Both the position numbers and the translations under genes were made by a program. Source: Limosilactobacillus pulli (GTDB lineage: Bacteria; Bacillota; Bacilli; Lactobacillales; Lactobacillaceae). From it: a stretch of DNA of 49,879 nt. Below, in pieces: positions 34,221 to 42,876 of this stretch (positions within the stretch are counted from its first letter, which is position 1; every line of letters starts with the position of its first letter). The notes beneath the pieces were generated by a model. The model was not told the origin of the DNA and ran no database searches. It was given only the letters and a program-made list of their open reading frames with translations. The stretch is from NCBI RefSeq assembly GCF_947381555.1, contig NZ_CANCWQ010000013.1, positions 1 through 49,879 on the forward strand. Reading direction: 5' to 3'.

Positions 34221-34610
34221 ATGAAAATGCGTCGAATCGATCACGTCGTTATTACCGTCAGTGATCTGGAGCAATCACGTCGCTTCTATCACGAAGTTTT
34301 TGATATGCCGGTCATCGATCAGCAAACCAAGCCTGGCGTTGTGACATTAAGATGTGGTCATCAATTGATCCGGCTGCAAAAAGCTGATCGTGATGCCTTG
34401 ATAGCTAAAAATCCAACGATTGGCAGTGCCGACTTATGTTTGGTCGCCAACGATCCAATCGATGCCATCATCCATCATCTAAAGAGCTATTATGTCGATA
34501 TCGTTGCCGGTCCCGTTGACCGCCTTGGTTCAGAAGGCCCGATGCAGTCGGTTTATCTGCATGATCCTGATGATAACTTGATTGAGATCGCGGTTTATCA
34601 AAACAAATAA
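34221..34610 (+). CDS. VOC-family (glyoxalase/dioxygenase-like) protein
   Basis: A 129-residue single-domain vicinal-oxygen-chelate protein: RIDHVVITVSDLEQSRRFYHEVFDMPV, a histidine in CGHQLIRLQ, and a C-terminal YLHDPDDNLIEIAVY with the metal-ligand glutamate. Similar short proteins are annotated as bleomycin-resistance or glyoxalase-like; none has a defined substrate. Promoter TGTTCA-17-TATAAT lies near 34165-34195, divergent to the fluC pair. Start ATG 34221 follows GTGAGGTCTCATCC. Confidence 0.75.
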   Translation: MKMRRIDHVVITVSDLEQSRRFYHEVFDMPVIDQQTKPGVVTLRCGHQLIRLQKADRDALIAKNPTIGSADLCLVANDPIDAIIHHLKSYYVDIVAGPVDRLGSEGPMQSVYLHDPDDNLIEIAVYQNK

Positions 34611-34682
34611 TTTTTACTTGGCAAATTTAAAAAAATAGCTTAAAATTTTAAAGCTTATTTTAAATTTCAAGAGGTGAAAAAA

Positions 34683-35216
34683 GTGAGTGAAGCTATTTAC
34701 ATGCGTAAGGCAAACCTAAATGATCTGGATACGGTAATGGAGATCGTTGAAAATGCCCGCGCGCTTTTAAAGGCCGATGGGAGCGAACAATGGCAGGGAG
34801 AAGATGGCTACCCAACGCGCCTGACCTTTCAAATGGACATTGAAGGGGGCTATTGCTGGCTTTTGATGTACGGCAACGAAATTGTGGGTACGGCAACCTT
34901 GATGACTCAAGGCGATGCCCATTATATGCATATCGTTAACGGTAAATGGAACCGGCCTGGGCACCCATTTGCGACAATTCATCGCGTTGCCATCTCAGGC
35001 AAGTACCGTGGGAAGCACTTTGCCAACTACATCATGAGTCATATGATCACACTGGCTTACGATGCCGGGGTCCGCAATTTCCGGATTGCCACTCACGACA
35101 AAAATGACCGCGTCCACAACCTGGTGCAAAACTTTGGCTTCATCAAGCGTGGTCAGGTCTACACTGGACCAACTGATCGCGATCTGCGCAATGTCTATGA
35201 ATTGAATCTCGACTAG
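34683..35216 (+). CDS. GNAT-family N-acetyltransferase
   Basis: A 177-residue GCN5-related acetyltransferase: central beta strand IVGTATLM, acetyl-CoA pyrophosphate loop in VAISGKYRGKHFANYI and the C-terminal RIATHDKNDRVHNLVQNFGF. The acceptor is unknown. The start is GTG 34683, six bases after AGAGGTG; an upstream in-frame GTG is part of that ribosome binding site. A strong bidirectional hairpin follows. Confidence 0.8.
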   Translation: MSEAIYMRKANLNDLDTVMEIVENARALLKADGSEQWQGEDGYPTRLTFQMDIEGGYCWLLMYGNEIVGTATLMTQGDAHYMHIVNGKWNRPGHPFATIHRVAISGKYRGKHFANYIMSHMITLAYDAGVRNFRIATHDKNDRVHNLVQNFGFIKRGQVYTGPTDRDLRNVYELNLD

Positions 35217-35218
35217 AA

Positions 35219-35257
35219 AACAAGTACGCTTCGGTAAATCGACGCGTACTTGTTTTG
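35219..35257. terminator. Bidirectional terminator after the acetyltransferase gene
   Basis: AAAACAAGTACGC and GCGTACTTGTTTT make a perfect 13-bp stem. A TATAAT immediately after it (35259-35264) may be the -10 of the next gene. Confidence 0.8.
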
Positions 35258-35290
35258 CTATAATAAGGTTATTATCTATCAGTTAAGGAC

Positions 35291-37054
35291 GTGATTTTTC
35301 TGAACGAAGAAAAGACAGCGATCAGCCAAACGACTCGCCTCAAACAGATCATCAAGGTCTTAAATCAGCATTCGTTTTTAACCAACTTCTATCGCCAAAA
35401 GCATCCTGAAGAGATTCGTCAAGCCTTGGAAGAACTGGGACCAACCTTTATTAAGATCGGTCAGTTGTTGTCCACGCGTCCTGATCTAGTCTCGCCGGCA
35501 TACATCAAAGAGTTGCGCCAGCTGCAGGATCACGTTGACATCGATCCATATGAAACCGTTGAACAAACCTTTGAAGAGCAAACCGGCAAGCGGATCGATG
35601 AAGTTTTTAAAACCTTTGACAAAATACCCTTTGCTTCAGCTTCCATTGGTCAAACGCACCATGCCACGCTGTTTGATGGTACCAATGTCGTTGTCAAGGT
35701 TCAGCATCCTGCCGTCACCCAATTGATTCAGACCGACCTGGCACTGTTCAAACGAGCGCTGGGGATGGTTGAACACGTGCCGATGGATTTTTCGGTAATC
35801 GATCCCAAACGAGTATTGGATGAATTAAGTACGTCGCTTTTACATGAAATCGACACCACTACTGAAGTGCAAAACGGTCAGGAGTTCTACCGGCTCAACA
35901 ATGAATATGACATCATTGAGGTTCCCAGAGTCTATCCTAAATACTGTACGCAAAAGATTCTGGTCAATGAGGCCATGCCGGGACAAAGCATTAAACAGCT
36001 GATGAACGAAAAAAATCCTACCGATGAAAAACTTGCTGCTAAGATCAAGGAGCGTAATCACTACCTGGCCCATGTGCTGGTGGAAAACTTCATCAAACAG
36101 GTTTTTGCGGATCACTTCTTTCATGCCGATCCGCACCCTGGTAACGTCTTGTTTTATGAACTCAAACCCGATGATCCTAAATTAAAAGCCACATCCAAGG
36201 ATTTTGACTATCAAAAACAACTCGGGTCAAATGAGATTGAGATTCAAAAAGAACACCCCCTGCCACCCTATCGCTTGGTCTACCTTGACTTTGGCATGAT
36301 GGGACATCTTTCGCCTGCTTTAACGGATGGCATTGCCAAGGTCGTTATCGCGCTCAATACCAAGAGCACACGTCAGGTTGGTCAGGCTATTTTAGGCATC
36401 TGCAATCGTACTGGTGAAATCGATGAACAAAATTTCTACAGTCAATTAGGCAGTTTTTTAAGTCCTTATCTAAATGCCGGTTTGGGTGGCATCGATCTGC
36501 CTACCATGCTGTTTCAGATCATCTCGCTGTGTCGGCAAAACAACTTGCAAGTCAAGCCCGAAGTCACGCTTTTGATCAAGGCCTTCAGCTCAATTGAGGG
36601 CATCGTAGCTGCTTTGGATCCAGAAATGTCGCTGATGGAAGTTGCCAAGCCGTTTGCTAAAAAATATCTGCTCAAGCACTTCAACTGGAGGGACTCGCTT
36701 GAATCAAGCATCTGGCAAGCACGCCAGACCGCTTTGGATTCGGCGGCTATTCCATCACGCGTTAATGATCTGCTGGAAGTTTTAAGCACCGGTCAGGCCA
36801 AGATCAACTTTCAGTACAAGGATCAAGCTCGCGTTTTACGCAATCTGGAACGTATGCTGAATCGACTGCTGATTGTTATCGTTTTGGCTGCCATCATTCT
36901 GGGCTCTTCAATTTTAGTGGAGGGGAGCAGCGGTCATCCCGCAATCTTTAAACTGGGGACGGCCGGCTATTCGATTGCTATCATCGTGATCATCTGCCTT
37001 TTTATTGGTGATCTGTATCATCACCTTAAAAAACATCATAAGAAACGCTTATAA
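35291..37054 (+). CDS. UbiB/ABC1-family protein kinase-like membrane protein
   Basis: A 587-residue atypical kinase of the AarF/ADCK group. The invariant FIKIGQLLSTRPDLVSP (KxGQ) is at residues ~56-72, followed by SASIGQTHHATL, the lysine in VVVKVQHP, FHADPHPGNVLF and the YLDFGMMGHL metal motif. Two C-terminal helices anchor it in the membrane. Members support quinone or lipid metabolism, but the role in quinone-poor lactobacilli is open. The start is uncertain: AAGGA is one base before GTG 35291 and ten bases before an in-frame CTG at 35300; either is unusual. Confidence 0.85.
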   Translation: MIFLNEEKTAISQTTRLKQIIKVLNQHSFLTNFYRQKHPEEIRQALEELGPTFIKIGQLLSTRPDLVSPAYIKELRQLQDHVDIDPYETVEQTFEEQTGKRIDEVFKTFDKIPFASASIGQTHHATLFDGTNVVVKVQHPAVTQLIQTDLALFKRALGMVEHVPMDFSVIDPKRVLDELSTSLLHEIDTTTEVQNGQEFYRLNNEYDIIEVPRVYPKYCTQKILVNEAMPGQSIKQLMNEKNPTDEKLAAKIKERNHYLAHVLVENFIKQVFADHFFHADPHPGNVLFYELKPDDPKLKATSKDFDYQKQLGSNEIEIQKEHPLPPYRLVYLDFGMMGHLSPALTDGIAKVVIALNTKSTRQVGQAILGICNRTGEIDEQNFYSQLGSFLSPYLNAGLGGIDLPTMLFQIISLCRQNNLQVKPEVTLLIKAFSSIEGIVAALDPEMSLMEVAKPFAKKYLLKHFNWRDSLESSIWQARQTALDSAAIPSRVNDLLEVLSTGQAKINFQYKDQARVLRNLERMLNRLLIVIVLAAIILGSSILVEGSSGHPAIFKLGTAGYSIAIIVIICLFIGDLYHHLKKHHKKRL

Positions 37055-37064
37055 TATAATGATG

Positions 37065-37102
37065 AAAAAATTCCCGCCTCGAAATGAGAGCGGGAATTTT
37101 TT
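37065..37102. terminator. Bidirectional terminator between the UbiB gene and the AbiH operon
   Basis: AAAAAATTCCCGC and GCGGGAATTTTTT form a 13-bp stem with flanking A and T runs; it ends both convergent transcripts. Confidence 0.85.
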
Positions 37103-37787
37103 AGTGCAGCAGTTCGTTAAGATCCAACGCGTAAAACTGCAAGATCTTATCAATCATCAAGACATCATGGTCAGCCAGGTGTGGTTTGGGATGCTGAAGC
37201 CGCAAGAGGTCACACATTCTAGCCAGGCTGATTCCTGAGCTTTTGTCAAAAACGTCGCTGCTGATGATTTTTTCCAGATCCAGGGGCTGAATTCTGGTCC
37301 ATGAACGACTGGTCTGGGCTAGTTGCAGTCGATTGGCTTCTTGATTAAGCACGCTTAAATCCAGGCGATTGTCCCAGCTGACCAGGTAGTCGGGCTGAAC
37401 TCGATCGATAAATTTTAGAACCTTTTTCAAGACACTGGCAACCGTCAGTCTTTCGGCCTCTGAATAGCGCAGATCCAATCGTTTCAACAAACTCAACTGA
37501 TCCTTGGCCGTCATCCTGCTGCTAAAGACGTAATAGTTAAAGGCGTCATCTTCACCATATACGCGACCAGCAATTTGACCCAGGCGCGTGGTTCCCGGCA
37601 TCTGTGGCTGGCAGTCACTATAAAACTCCAGATCCAGACTTAACAGCTTGGCTGGGCCATTAACAATTTCATGAACCTGTTTAAGCGTCGTAACCGCGTT
37701 GGCTGACGTGGCCTTATTTTGCGTCTGTTGCCAGTTGGGCCGTTCCAGCGTGATCAGTTCACTAAGGCTGGTTTTGCTTTTTTGCAC
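37101..37787 (-). CDS. DEDDh-type 3'-5' exonuclease-like protein, last gene of the AbiH operon
   Basis: A 228-residue RNase-H-fold protein. Exo I is LLSLDLEFY (Asp52, Glu54), Exo II lies in VSWDNRLDLSVLN (Asp139/Asp143), and Exo III is HLADHDV (His203, Asp208) with the H-x4-D spacing of DnaQ/RNase-T enzymes. All four acidic/histidine ligands are present, so it is probably active on DNA or RNA. The GTG start at 37787 has GGAGGGATA five bases upstream. It ends at a strong bidirectional terminator. The ~45 residues before the fold are polar and may bind a partner. Confidence 0.65.
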   Translation of the reverse strand: MQKSKTSLSELITLERPNWQQTQNKATSANAVTTLKQVHEIVNGPAKLLSLDLEFYSDCQPQMPGTTRLGQIAGRVYGEDDAFNYYVFSSRMTAKDQLSLLKRLDLRYSEAERLTVASVLKKVLKFIDRVQPDYLVSWDNRLDLSVLNQEANRLQLAQTSRSWTRIQPLDLEKIISSDVFDKSSGISLARMCDLLRLQHPKPHLADHDVLMIDKILQFYALDLNELLH

Positions 37788-37817
37788 GCTATCCCTCCAG
37801 TCGTTTTTGCTGCGTGA

Positions 37818-38231
37818 TCAATGACGATGGTGCAGACCCTTTTTGGCTGCTTTAAACAAGAGACCAATACCAGCAAACGCATCCATCATCGTACCGCGCT
37901 GATTCCCCGTTAGGATTGTACCAGGCGTCCGTTTGTTTTGATGATCGACTTGAATCGAGACGTTTTTACTGCGTCCTTTTTGTTTAACGGGCCGCGGCAA
38001 TACTTCAACCGGAACCTTAACGGCAGCCTGCGAGTCATCAGGATAGGCAACGACAATCGTAACCTGAGTCAACCCTGGTGTTTCTAAGATCGGATCCTGC
38101 TGCCAGGCATAGCTGGTCTTTTCAGGCAGCTCATGCCAATTGGCAATTCCTTCACGCGGATTCAACGTGTCACCTGGCATATAGACGATTTTACGCGTTT
38201 CAATCGCATATTTGCCTGCCATTTTCGTCAT
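37818..38231 (-). CDS. Rib-domain protein without signal peptide, 137 aa
   Basis: Residues 10-79 are a Rib/alpha-like repeat: MPGDTLNPREGIANWHELPEKT, W43, TPGLTQVTIVVAYPDDS and VKVPVEVLP. Such domains normally stack in LPXTG surface proteins, yet here a single copy starts at residue 10 with no signal peptide. The basic linker is followed by ILTGNQRG-TMMDAFAGIGLLF-KAAKKG, which looks like a worn sorting signal (LPXTG, short hydrophobic run, positive tail). AAAGGAAG precedes ATG 38231. It begins 12 bases after the abiH stop. Function unknown; it may be cytoplasmic. Confidence 0.7.
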   Translation of the reverse strand: MTKMAGKYAIETRKIVYMPGDTLNPREGIANWHELPEKTSYAWQQDPILETPGLTQVTIVVAYPDDSQAAVKVPVEVLPRPVKQKGRSKNVSIQVDHQNKRTPGTILTGNQRGTMMDAFAGIGLLFKAAKKGLHHRH

Positions 38232-38243
38232 AATATCTTCCTT

Positions 38244-39425
38244 TCAGTACTCAACCGTGATGATTTTAACCCGACTGCCCTCACCCAAAAGCCAGGTCAG
38301 CATATGCTTTTGCAAGGCTAATTCTTCCGGCGGCTCTCTTTGAAAAATAAATAGAATTACTCGTTTTAAGTGAATCGCCGTTTTGAATAGATCACTGAAG
38401 ATGCCATGATCGGCCCGCAACGAATGGCCCATGATCGCAATCGTAGCCACGTCTTCTGGATAGACATCGTTGGGCAGCTTGATTTTAAATGGCCGAAATG
38501 CATGCGCGGCCGTATAGTCCAAAACACTTTGATCAATTCGTTTTTGGGCACAGCGCCTGGCAATCGCATCAATCAGCCACTGTCTTCTGGTTTGCCACTG
38601 CTCAAAGAACCGCGTCGTAAAATAGCGGCTGGTCACCGGCATGTCGCTGTCTAAGGTATAAAGCAATGAGATAATCTCATGGTCGCCAAACGCAGGATAA
38701 AGGCGACGCCAACCATAGTAGTAGGCATCGTAGGCACGAAATGCGGCCAGCGTTTTTTCGGGGATCGGGCCAAAGTTGTTCTTTATCCAGTACCAACGCT
38801 TAAAATCAAGAATATCACGCCGATATCCTTTAGTCGTGCTGGCATATTCATATGGTTCACGAGCTATGACGTCATCGTTATCAACGCCTAAAATCGTTTG
38901 TCCTTCCAAAAGCGAGCCATGCAAGTAATAGATATTTTCTGGCCAAACGTCATACAGCTGTGTAGCCGTATCGGTATAGTTGAAATTCAGAATGGCTCCA
39001 GCCTCACTCAGCAGCTCACGGGCGGTCTGTGAACGCGTCGGATCACTGATCAAAACGCGCTCGCGCTCTGTTCGTAAATAGCGCGAGAAGTCATGTTCAA
39101 AGCGCCGAATTGCCCGCGTGCTGCGCTGCTGGACCATGACACCAGCCCCAGGCATTCTGCGCGTAGCACTGAGTTGATAAGCATTTTCAGCTGCAACGCG
39201 AATCTGCGCCTCTACATCAGACCAACGCACCTGCTGACCGCGTGCCTGACGATTAAAGTGCACGATCTCATCCAGAGGCGTTGTCCCGACTTGCTGCCAA
39301 AAATCCTGATAGCGACTCTTATAGCCATGAAAAAGGTCAAAGCCATTGCCAATGACGACCAGCAGCTGGTCATGATCATGATGATCAACAAGCAAGGATC
39401 GCTCCAGCTCTGGTGGTACATTCAC
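38244..39425 (-). CDS. abiH: AbiH-family abortive-infection protein
   Basis: A 393-residue member of the AbiH family, named for a lactococcal phage-abortive-infection protein of unknown mechanism. The conserved N-terminal VVIGNGFDLFHGYKSRYQDF, the central LNFNYTDTATQLYD and IYYLHGSLLEG, and a late IMGHSLRADHGIF are all visible. Another GTG (39434) overlaps the AAGGGAA site; GTG 39425 is about ten bases from it and is preferred. It lies 34 bases downstream of the CopY-like gene and 12 bases upstream of the Rib-domain gene, all on one strand. Phage defence is the family expectation but has not been shown for most members. Confidence 0.8.
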   Translation of the reverse strand: MNVPPELERSLLVDHHDHDQLLVVIGNGFDLFHGYKSRYQDFWQQVGTTPLDEIVHFNRQARGQQVRWSDVEAQIRVAAENAYQLSATRRMPGAGVMVQQRSTRAIRRFEHDFSRYLRTERERVLISDPTRSQTARELLSEAGAILNFNYTDTATQLYDVWPENIYYLHGSLLEGQTILGVDNDDVIAREPYEYASTTKGYRRDILDFKRWYWIKNNFGPIPEKTLAAFRAYDAYYYGWRRLYPAFGDHEIISLLYTLDSDMPVTSRYFTTRFFEQWQTRRQWLIDAIARRCAQKRIDQSVLDYTAAHAFRPFKIKLPNDVYPEDVATIAIMGHSLRADHGIFSDLFKTAIHLKRVILFIFQREPPEELALQKHMLTWLLGEGSRVKIITVEY

Positions 39426-39459
39426 TGACGACACTTCCCTTCTAAATCAGCTTTCCTGG

Positions 39460-39885
39460 TTAGTCTTCTTGACAGCGCATCCCCGGCACACAGTTGCACG
39501 GAACCTCAGCTGGTGCGGTGGCAGCTTTTTTGGCGAGCAGATCTTGCAGCTGGTTAATGTCTGACTGACTGAGCGTGGCTTTTTCAATTACATGCAGCAA
39601 CGTTTTGCCAACATGCATCTCGCAAAGATTATCAAATAATTCATCAGTTGCTTGATTCATCGTTGGCTGTTCTTCAACCTGAGGCTCATAAACAAATGCT
39701 CGACCAACCCGTGTTGTTTTCAGAGCACCTTTTTGTACCAGGCGCCGTAAAAGAGTCTTGATCGTCGCTGGCTTCCAGGCTACCTTACACTGCAGAATAT
39801 CGATCATCTCCGTGCTGGTAACGTGACCAAGCGTCCAGGCCACGCGCATTATTTGCCATTCTGCCGGCGTAATCGAATTTTCCAA
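39460..39885 (-). CDS. BlaI/CopY-family winged-helix repressor with altered metal motif
   Basis: A 141-residue repressor. The winged helix (ITPAEWQIMRVAWTLGHVTSTEMID, then KPATIKTLLRRLVQKGAL and a Y-rich wing) matches BlaI/MecI/CopY. Copper-sensing CopY ends in CxCx4CxC; here the end is CNCVPGMRCQ, with the third cysteine displaced and the fourth missing, so metal sensing may be changed. Start is TTG 39885 with AAAGGAAG seven bases upstream; upstream in-frame residues overlap the FIVAR gene end. No copper ATPase or chaperone gene is nearby, so it may regulate this operon instead. Confidence 0.75.
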   Translation of the reverse strand: MENSITPAEWQIMRVAWTLGHVTSTEMIDILQCKVAWKPATIKTLLRRLVQKGALKTTRVGRAFVYEPQVEEQPTMNQATDELFDNLCEMHVGKTLLHVIEKATLSQSDINQLQDLLAKKAATAPAEVPCNCVPGMRCQED

Positions 39886-39901
39886 AAAGATCTTCCTTTC
39901 T

Positions 39902-41167
39902 TTATTTTGAGCCGCGCTTAAAGCCCAGCATACTGCCAAGTACCATTACAGCCGTTCTTTCCTTGGTCGGCGGAGTTGGCTTGTTCAGTGGCGCCGTCTG
40001 GACCACGCCTTGGCTGTCTGTCGAACTTTTTGAAGAATCTGATGCTGCAAAATCAGATCCTGGTTCTTTAATCGGTTCTTCAACTGATTCTTCAATAGAT
40101 TGATTCGTGGCAGCTGAATCGTGTTCAGCCACAGCAGCTGTATTTTCAGATGTTACTGAGTCAGCTGGTGAATCCGCAACTGCCTGATCTGCATTTTCAA
40201 AATTGACAACAGGTATGAACTGTTCAACTTCTTCGCCATTCAGTGTTTCATAAGTAACATTAAGCTGACTGACCAGGCGATCGGCTAGTTTTTGGGTGGT
40301 CTTCTCATCTTTTAGCGCTGTCTGAGCCTCGCTGAGTGCTAGATCAAACGCGGCTTTTCTAGAGTCATAGGCATCCTGATAGCGCTTGGTCTGTGAAACG
40401 CTGCTCATCTTTTTGACCGCTTTTTGCAACGATTTTAAATTGCTACTTTTGCCGTTGAGCGCATTGCGGTCCTTGATCAGCTCACTAGCCGTCAGATCAA
40501 TTGTTTCTTGTGGGACCGACTGAAAATCAGGCGCCAATTTTGACAGGCCCGCCACTGGTGCATTCAGTTCCTGATTGGCAGCAGCTTGACTGAGCAGCTG
40601 CTTGGCCTGATTGAAGTATTTCTCAAAATTTTCACGCTGATTGGCCGTTGCATTTAAATAACGCAACGTGTTTAAGTCGCTCTGAGCACTTTTAAAAACC
40701 AGAGCCAGCTGGCTGAAATCAGTTTCCAAACCGCTCAGTACCGTTGCTGATTTTTGCAGTTTTTCAACGGTTTGGTCCACTTTTGTCTGCAACACGAAGC
40801 CATCCGTTGCCAAGATAGCTTGGGCATTCTGCAAAGCCGTATCCAGATTCTCTTTTGCGGCCGGGCTGGCATTGACGTAACGGGCTGTTTCCATCAGTAG
40901 TTCCGCATCACTGATTGCCTGCTTCAGCACAAAAGTAGTCGTCTCTTGCCCGTTAAGCTGAGTTACCGCATGGGCCAGGCTTTCTTGAACCTTTAAGAAC
41001 TGTTCGAGCGTAACGTCTCGATTTTGTTCCAGGTTTTCCAGCTGTGCATAGGCGGCATCGAATGGCGCTTTTTGGCTGGCATTTTGATAGCGCGCGCTCT
41101 GTTTGGTTTGATGCGCTGCCGAAACTAAAATCTGCCAGTGCGCATCATCAATCAATCTAGCCGTCAT
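39902..41167 (-). CDS. FIVAR-repeat protein lacking a signal peptide, first gene of the AbiH operon
   Basis: A 421-residue protein with about four FIVAR-like three-helix repeats (roughly residues 15-75, 76-150, 151-225 and 240-325). Each repeat has the RY-x-NA....K..FD.A...A...L pattern (for example ARYQNASQKAPFDAAY and ARYVNASPAAKENLDTAL). FIVAR repeats normally build cell-wall adhesins. An acidic, Ser/Glu/Ala-rich segment follows (~330-395), then PPTKERTAVMVLGSMLGFKRGSK, a worn LPXTG-like tail. The N-terminus (MTARLIDDAHWQIL) is not a signal peptide. ATG 41167 follows GGAAGATGGTGAAAAA. Seventeen bases separate it from the repressor gene. Confidence 0.7.
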   Translation of the reverse strand: MTARLIDDAHWQILVSAAHQTKQSARYQNASQKAPFDAAYAQLENLEQNRDVTLEQFLKVQESLAHAVTQLNGQETTTFVLKQAISDAELLMETARYVNASPAAKENLDTALQNAQAILATDGFVLQTKVDQTVEKLQKSATVLSGLETDFSQLALVFKSAQSDLNTLRYLNATANQRENFEKYFNQAKQLLSQAAANQELNAPVAGLSKLAPDFQSVPQETIDLTASELIKDRNALNGKSSNLKSLQKAVKKMSSVSQTKRYQDAYDSRKAAFDLALSEAQTALKDEKTTQKLADRLVSQLNVTYETLNGEEVEQFIPVVNFENADQAVADSPADSVTSENTAAVAEHDSAATNQSIEESVEEPIKEPGSDFAASDSSKSSTDSQGVVQTAPLNKPTPPTKERTAVMVLGSMLGFKRGSK

Positions 41168-41207
41168 TTTTTCACCATCTTCCTTATTTATATTAATAAA
41201 TGATTTT

Positions 41208-41235
41208 ATTCTATTATGGACCATTTCTCGTTCAA
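41208..41235 (-). promoter_or_regulatory. Promoter of the FIVAR-CopY-AbiH-Rib-exonuclease operon
   Basis: TTGAAC (41230-41235) and TAGAAT (41208-41213) are 16 bases apart, about 40 bases before the FIVAR start codon. No TACANNTGTA cop-box is visible; an AT palindrome TTTATATTAATAAA lies between promoter and gene. Confidence 0.6.
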
Positions 41236-41317
41236 CAAAAAGCGATTTTGCTGAATGCTGACCTTTTTATTTGCTATAATGAACTCAAAGCTAATTTTGA
41301 AAGGAAAATTGCAAAAT

Positions 41318-42724
41318 ATGGAAGTTAGTACCAGTCCCATAACACTTTTTACAATTATATTTATTCTGCTTTTAGCAGCCTTGTTTACACTGTTGGAATA
41401 CTCGCTGATCAAGGTTCGACCAACCGAGCTAAAAGAGCTCAAACAGACCTCAAGCGTTCGCCGCGCTGAAAAAATGATCGATCACCTGACGGAATACCTA
41501 TCCACGGCTCAAGTCGGGGTCACGATGACGTCTCTGATTTTAGGTTGGATTGGTGAAGCCTACATCACTGAGCTCTTGGAAAAGGCCAACATCTTCCCTA
41601 AAGCCGTAGCCAACGATTTCAGCTCGATCATTGGGATTTTGCTGTTTACTTTTCTGCATGCCGTCTTTACCGACTTGGTGCCTAAAAACATGGCAATTGA
41701 CCAGCCAGTTAAGATTCTGTTGGCCATTGCTCACCCAATGACGTTCTTCCACGTGATCTTCTACCCACTGATCTGGCTGTTTGACTGGACGGCCAAGATC
41801 ATTACCAAGCTGCTTGGCTTTTCAGTCAATCCAGATGAAGACATCTACACGCAAAATGAAATCGTCACCCTGTCGCAAGAGTCTGAGCGTGCCGGTGAAA
41901 TGGACAAAGAGGACGTCGTATTTATGGAACGCGCCTTTCGGATGAACGACAAGGTGGCTGATGACGTTATGGTTGACCGTACGCAACTGAGCGTCATTGA
42001 CATCACCGCAACCGTTGCCGATGCGGCTCAGCTTTATTTCCAAAAGAAATACACGCGGTTCCCAGTCGTTGCCAATAACGATAAAGACCATATCTTAGGC
42101 TATATCTTTAGCTATGACATCATGCGGCAAAACCAGATCAATCCTAAACAGGCGATCCGCTCAATCATGCGTAAGATTCCGATCGTCTACCAAAGCGAAG
42201 AATTGACCGATGTCTTGCAGATCATGATGAAAAAGCAGGTGCCAATCGTGGTCGTTCAAGACGAATACGGTGGTACGGCCGGGATTATTACCGATAAGGA
42301 CATTTATGAAGAGCTGTTCGGTACGGTTGGCGAAGAAATTGATCACGTTTCTTCCGATATGATCGAAAAAAAAGAGCCTGACTCCAAAGGCAACTCAACC
42401 TATCTGGTATCCGGTAAGATGCCATTAGACGACTTTGAGCGCTACTTTGACGTGCGGATTCCACAATTTGATCAAACCGACGTTTCAACGCTAACCGGCT
42501 TTTTCCTGGAGCGACAATACGACTTAAAGGTGGGACAACCCGTTAGAGTCGAAGATTTCAGCTTTACGCCACTTGATCTTAAAAACGCCTACGTCAGTCA
42601 GTTTAAGGTCGTTCACATTAAGCCAAAGAAAAAACCTGTCGTTGATAGTGACAGCGACTCAGATCATAAATACCGTTCAAAGCGCGATCGTAAGGATGAT
42701 CACGATAATGGTACGCAAGACTGA
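41318..42724 (+). CDS. CNNM/CorC-type (HlyC/CorC) membrane protein with CBS pair
   Basis: A 468-residue protein: DUF21/CNNM membrane domain in residues 1-~190 (VSTSPITLFTIIFILLLAALFTLLE), two CBS domains at ~205-330 (YTRFPVVANNDKDHILGYI and VPIVVVQDEYGGTAGIITDKDI) and a CorC_HlyC transporter-associated domain to ~445. The tail is very polar. Such proteins export magnesium or cobalt or sense cations; 'hemolysin' labels are historical. ATG 41318 is 12 bases from AAAGGA and a TTG five bases from it is also possible (nine bases upstream of the ATG). TATAAT at 41275-41280 serves as -10. Confidence 0.85.
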   Translation: MEVSTSPITLFTIIFILLLAALFTLLEYSLIKVRPTELKELKQTSSVRRAEKMIDHLTEYLSTAQVGVTMTSLILGWIGEAYITELLEKANIFPKAVANDFSSIIGILLFTFLHAVFTDLVPKNMAIDQPVKILLAIAHPMTFFHVIFYPLIWLFDWTAKIITKLLGFSVNPDEDIYTQNEIVTLSQESERAGEMDKEDVVFMERAFRMNDKVADDVMVDRTQLSVIDITATVADAAQLYFQKKYTRFPVVANNDKDHILGYIFSYDIMRQNQINPKQAIRSIMRKIPIVYQSEELTDVLQIMMKKQVPIVVVQDEYGGTAGIITDKDIYEELFGTVGEEIDHVSSDMIEKKEPDSKGNSTYLVSGKMPLDDFERYFDVRIPQFDQTDVSTLTGFFLERQYDLKVGQPVRVEDFSFTPLDLKNAYVSQFKVVHIKPKKKPVVDSDSDSDHKYRSKRDRKDDHDNGTQD

Positions 42725-42753
42725 TCCAAATAATCCAGCTGTCTGAAATTTAC

Positions 42754-42795
42754 AAAGACTTTACCTGTGAAAGCGGGTCAAAGTCTTTTTTTAAT
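42754..42795 (+). terminator. Terminator after the CNNM gene
   Basis: AAAGACTTTACC and GGTCAAAGTCTTT form the stem, followed by seven T residues. Confidence 0.8.
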
Positions 42796-42876
42796 GCTAA
42801 AATTAGGGTGCTCCAATGATTTTGTCGCACTAGACGTTCATTCATGATCGTTTCCCCTGATCAAGGGGGTTATCCT

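Noticed and set aside
39460..39885. Copper-resistance operon
   Set aside because: Only the CopY-like repressor is present; no CopA/CopB ATPase or CopZ chaperone is nearby, and the cysteine motif is incomplete.
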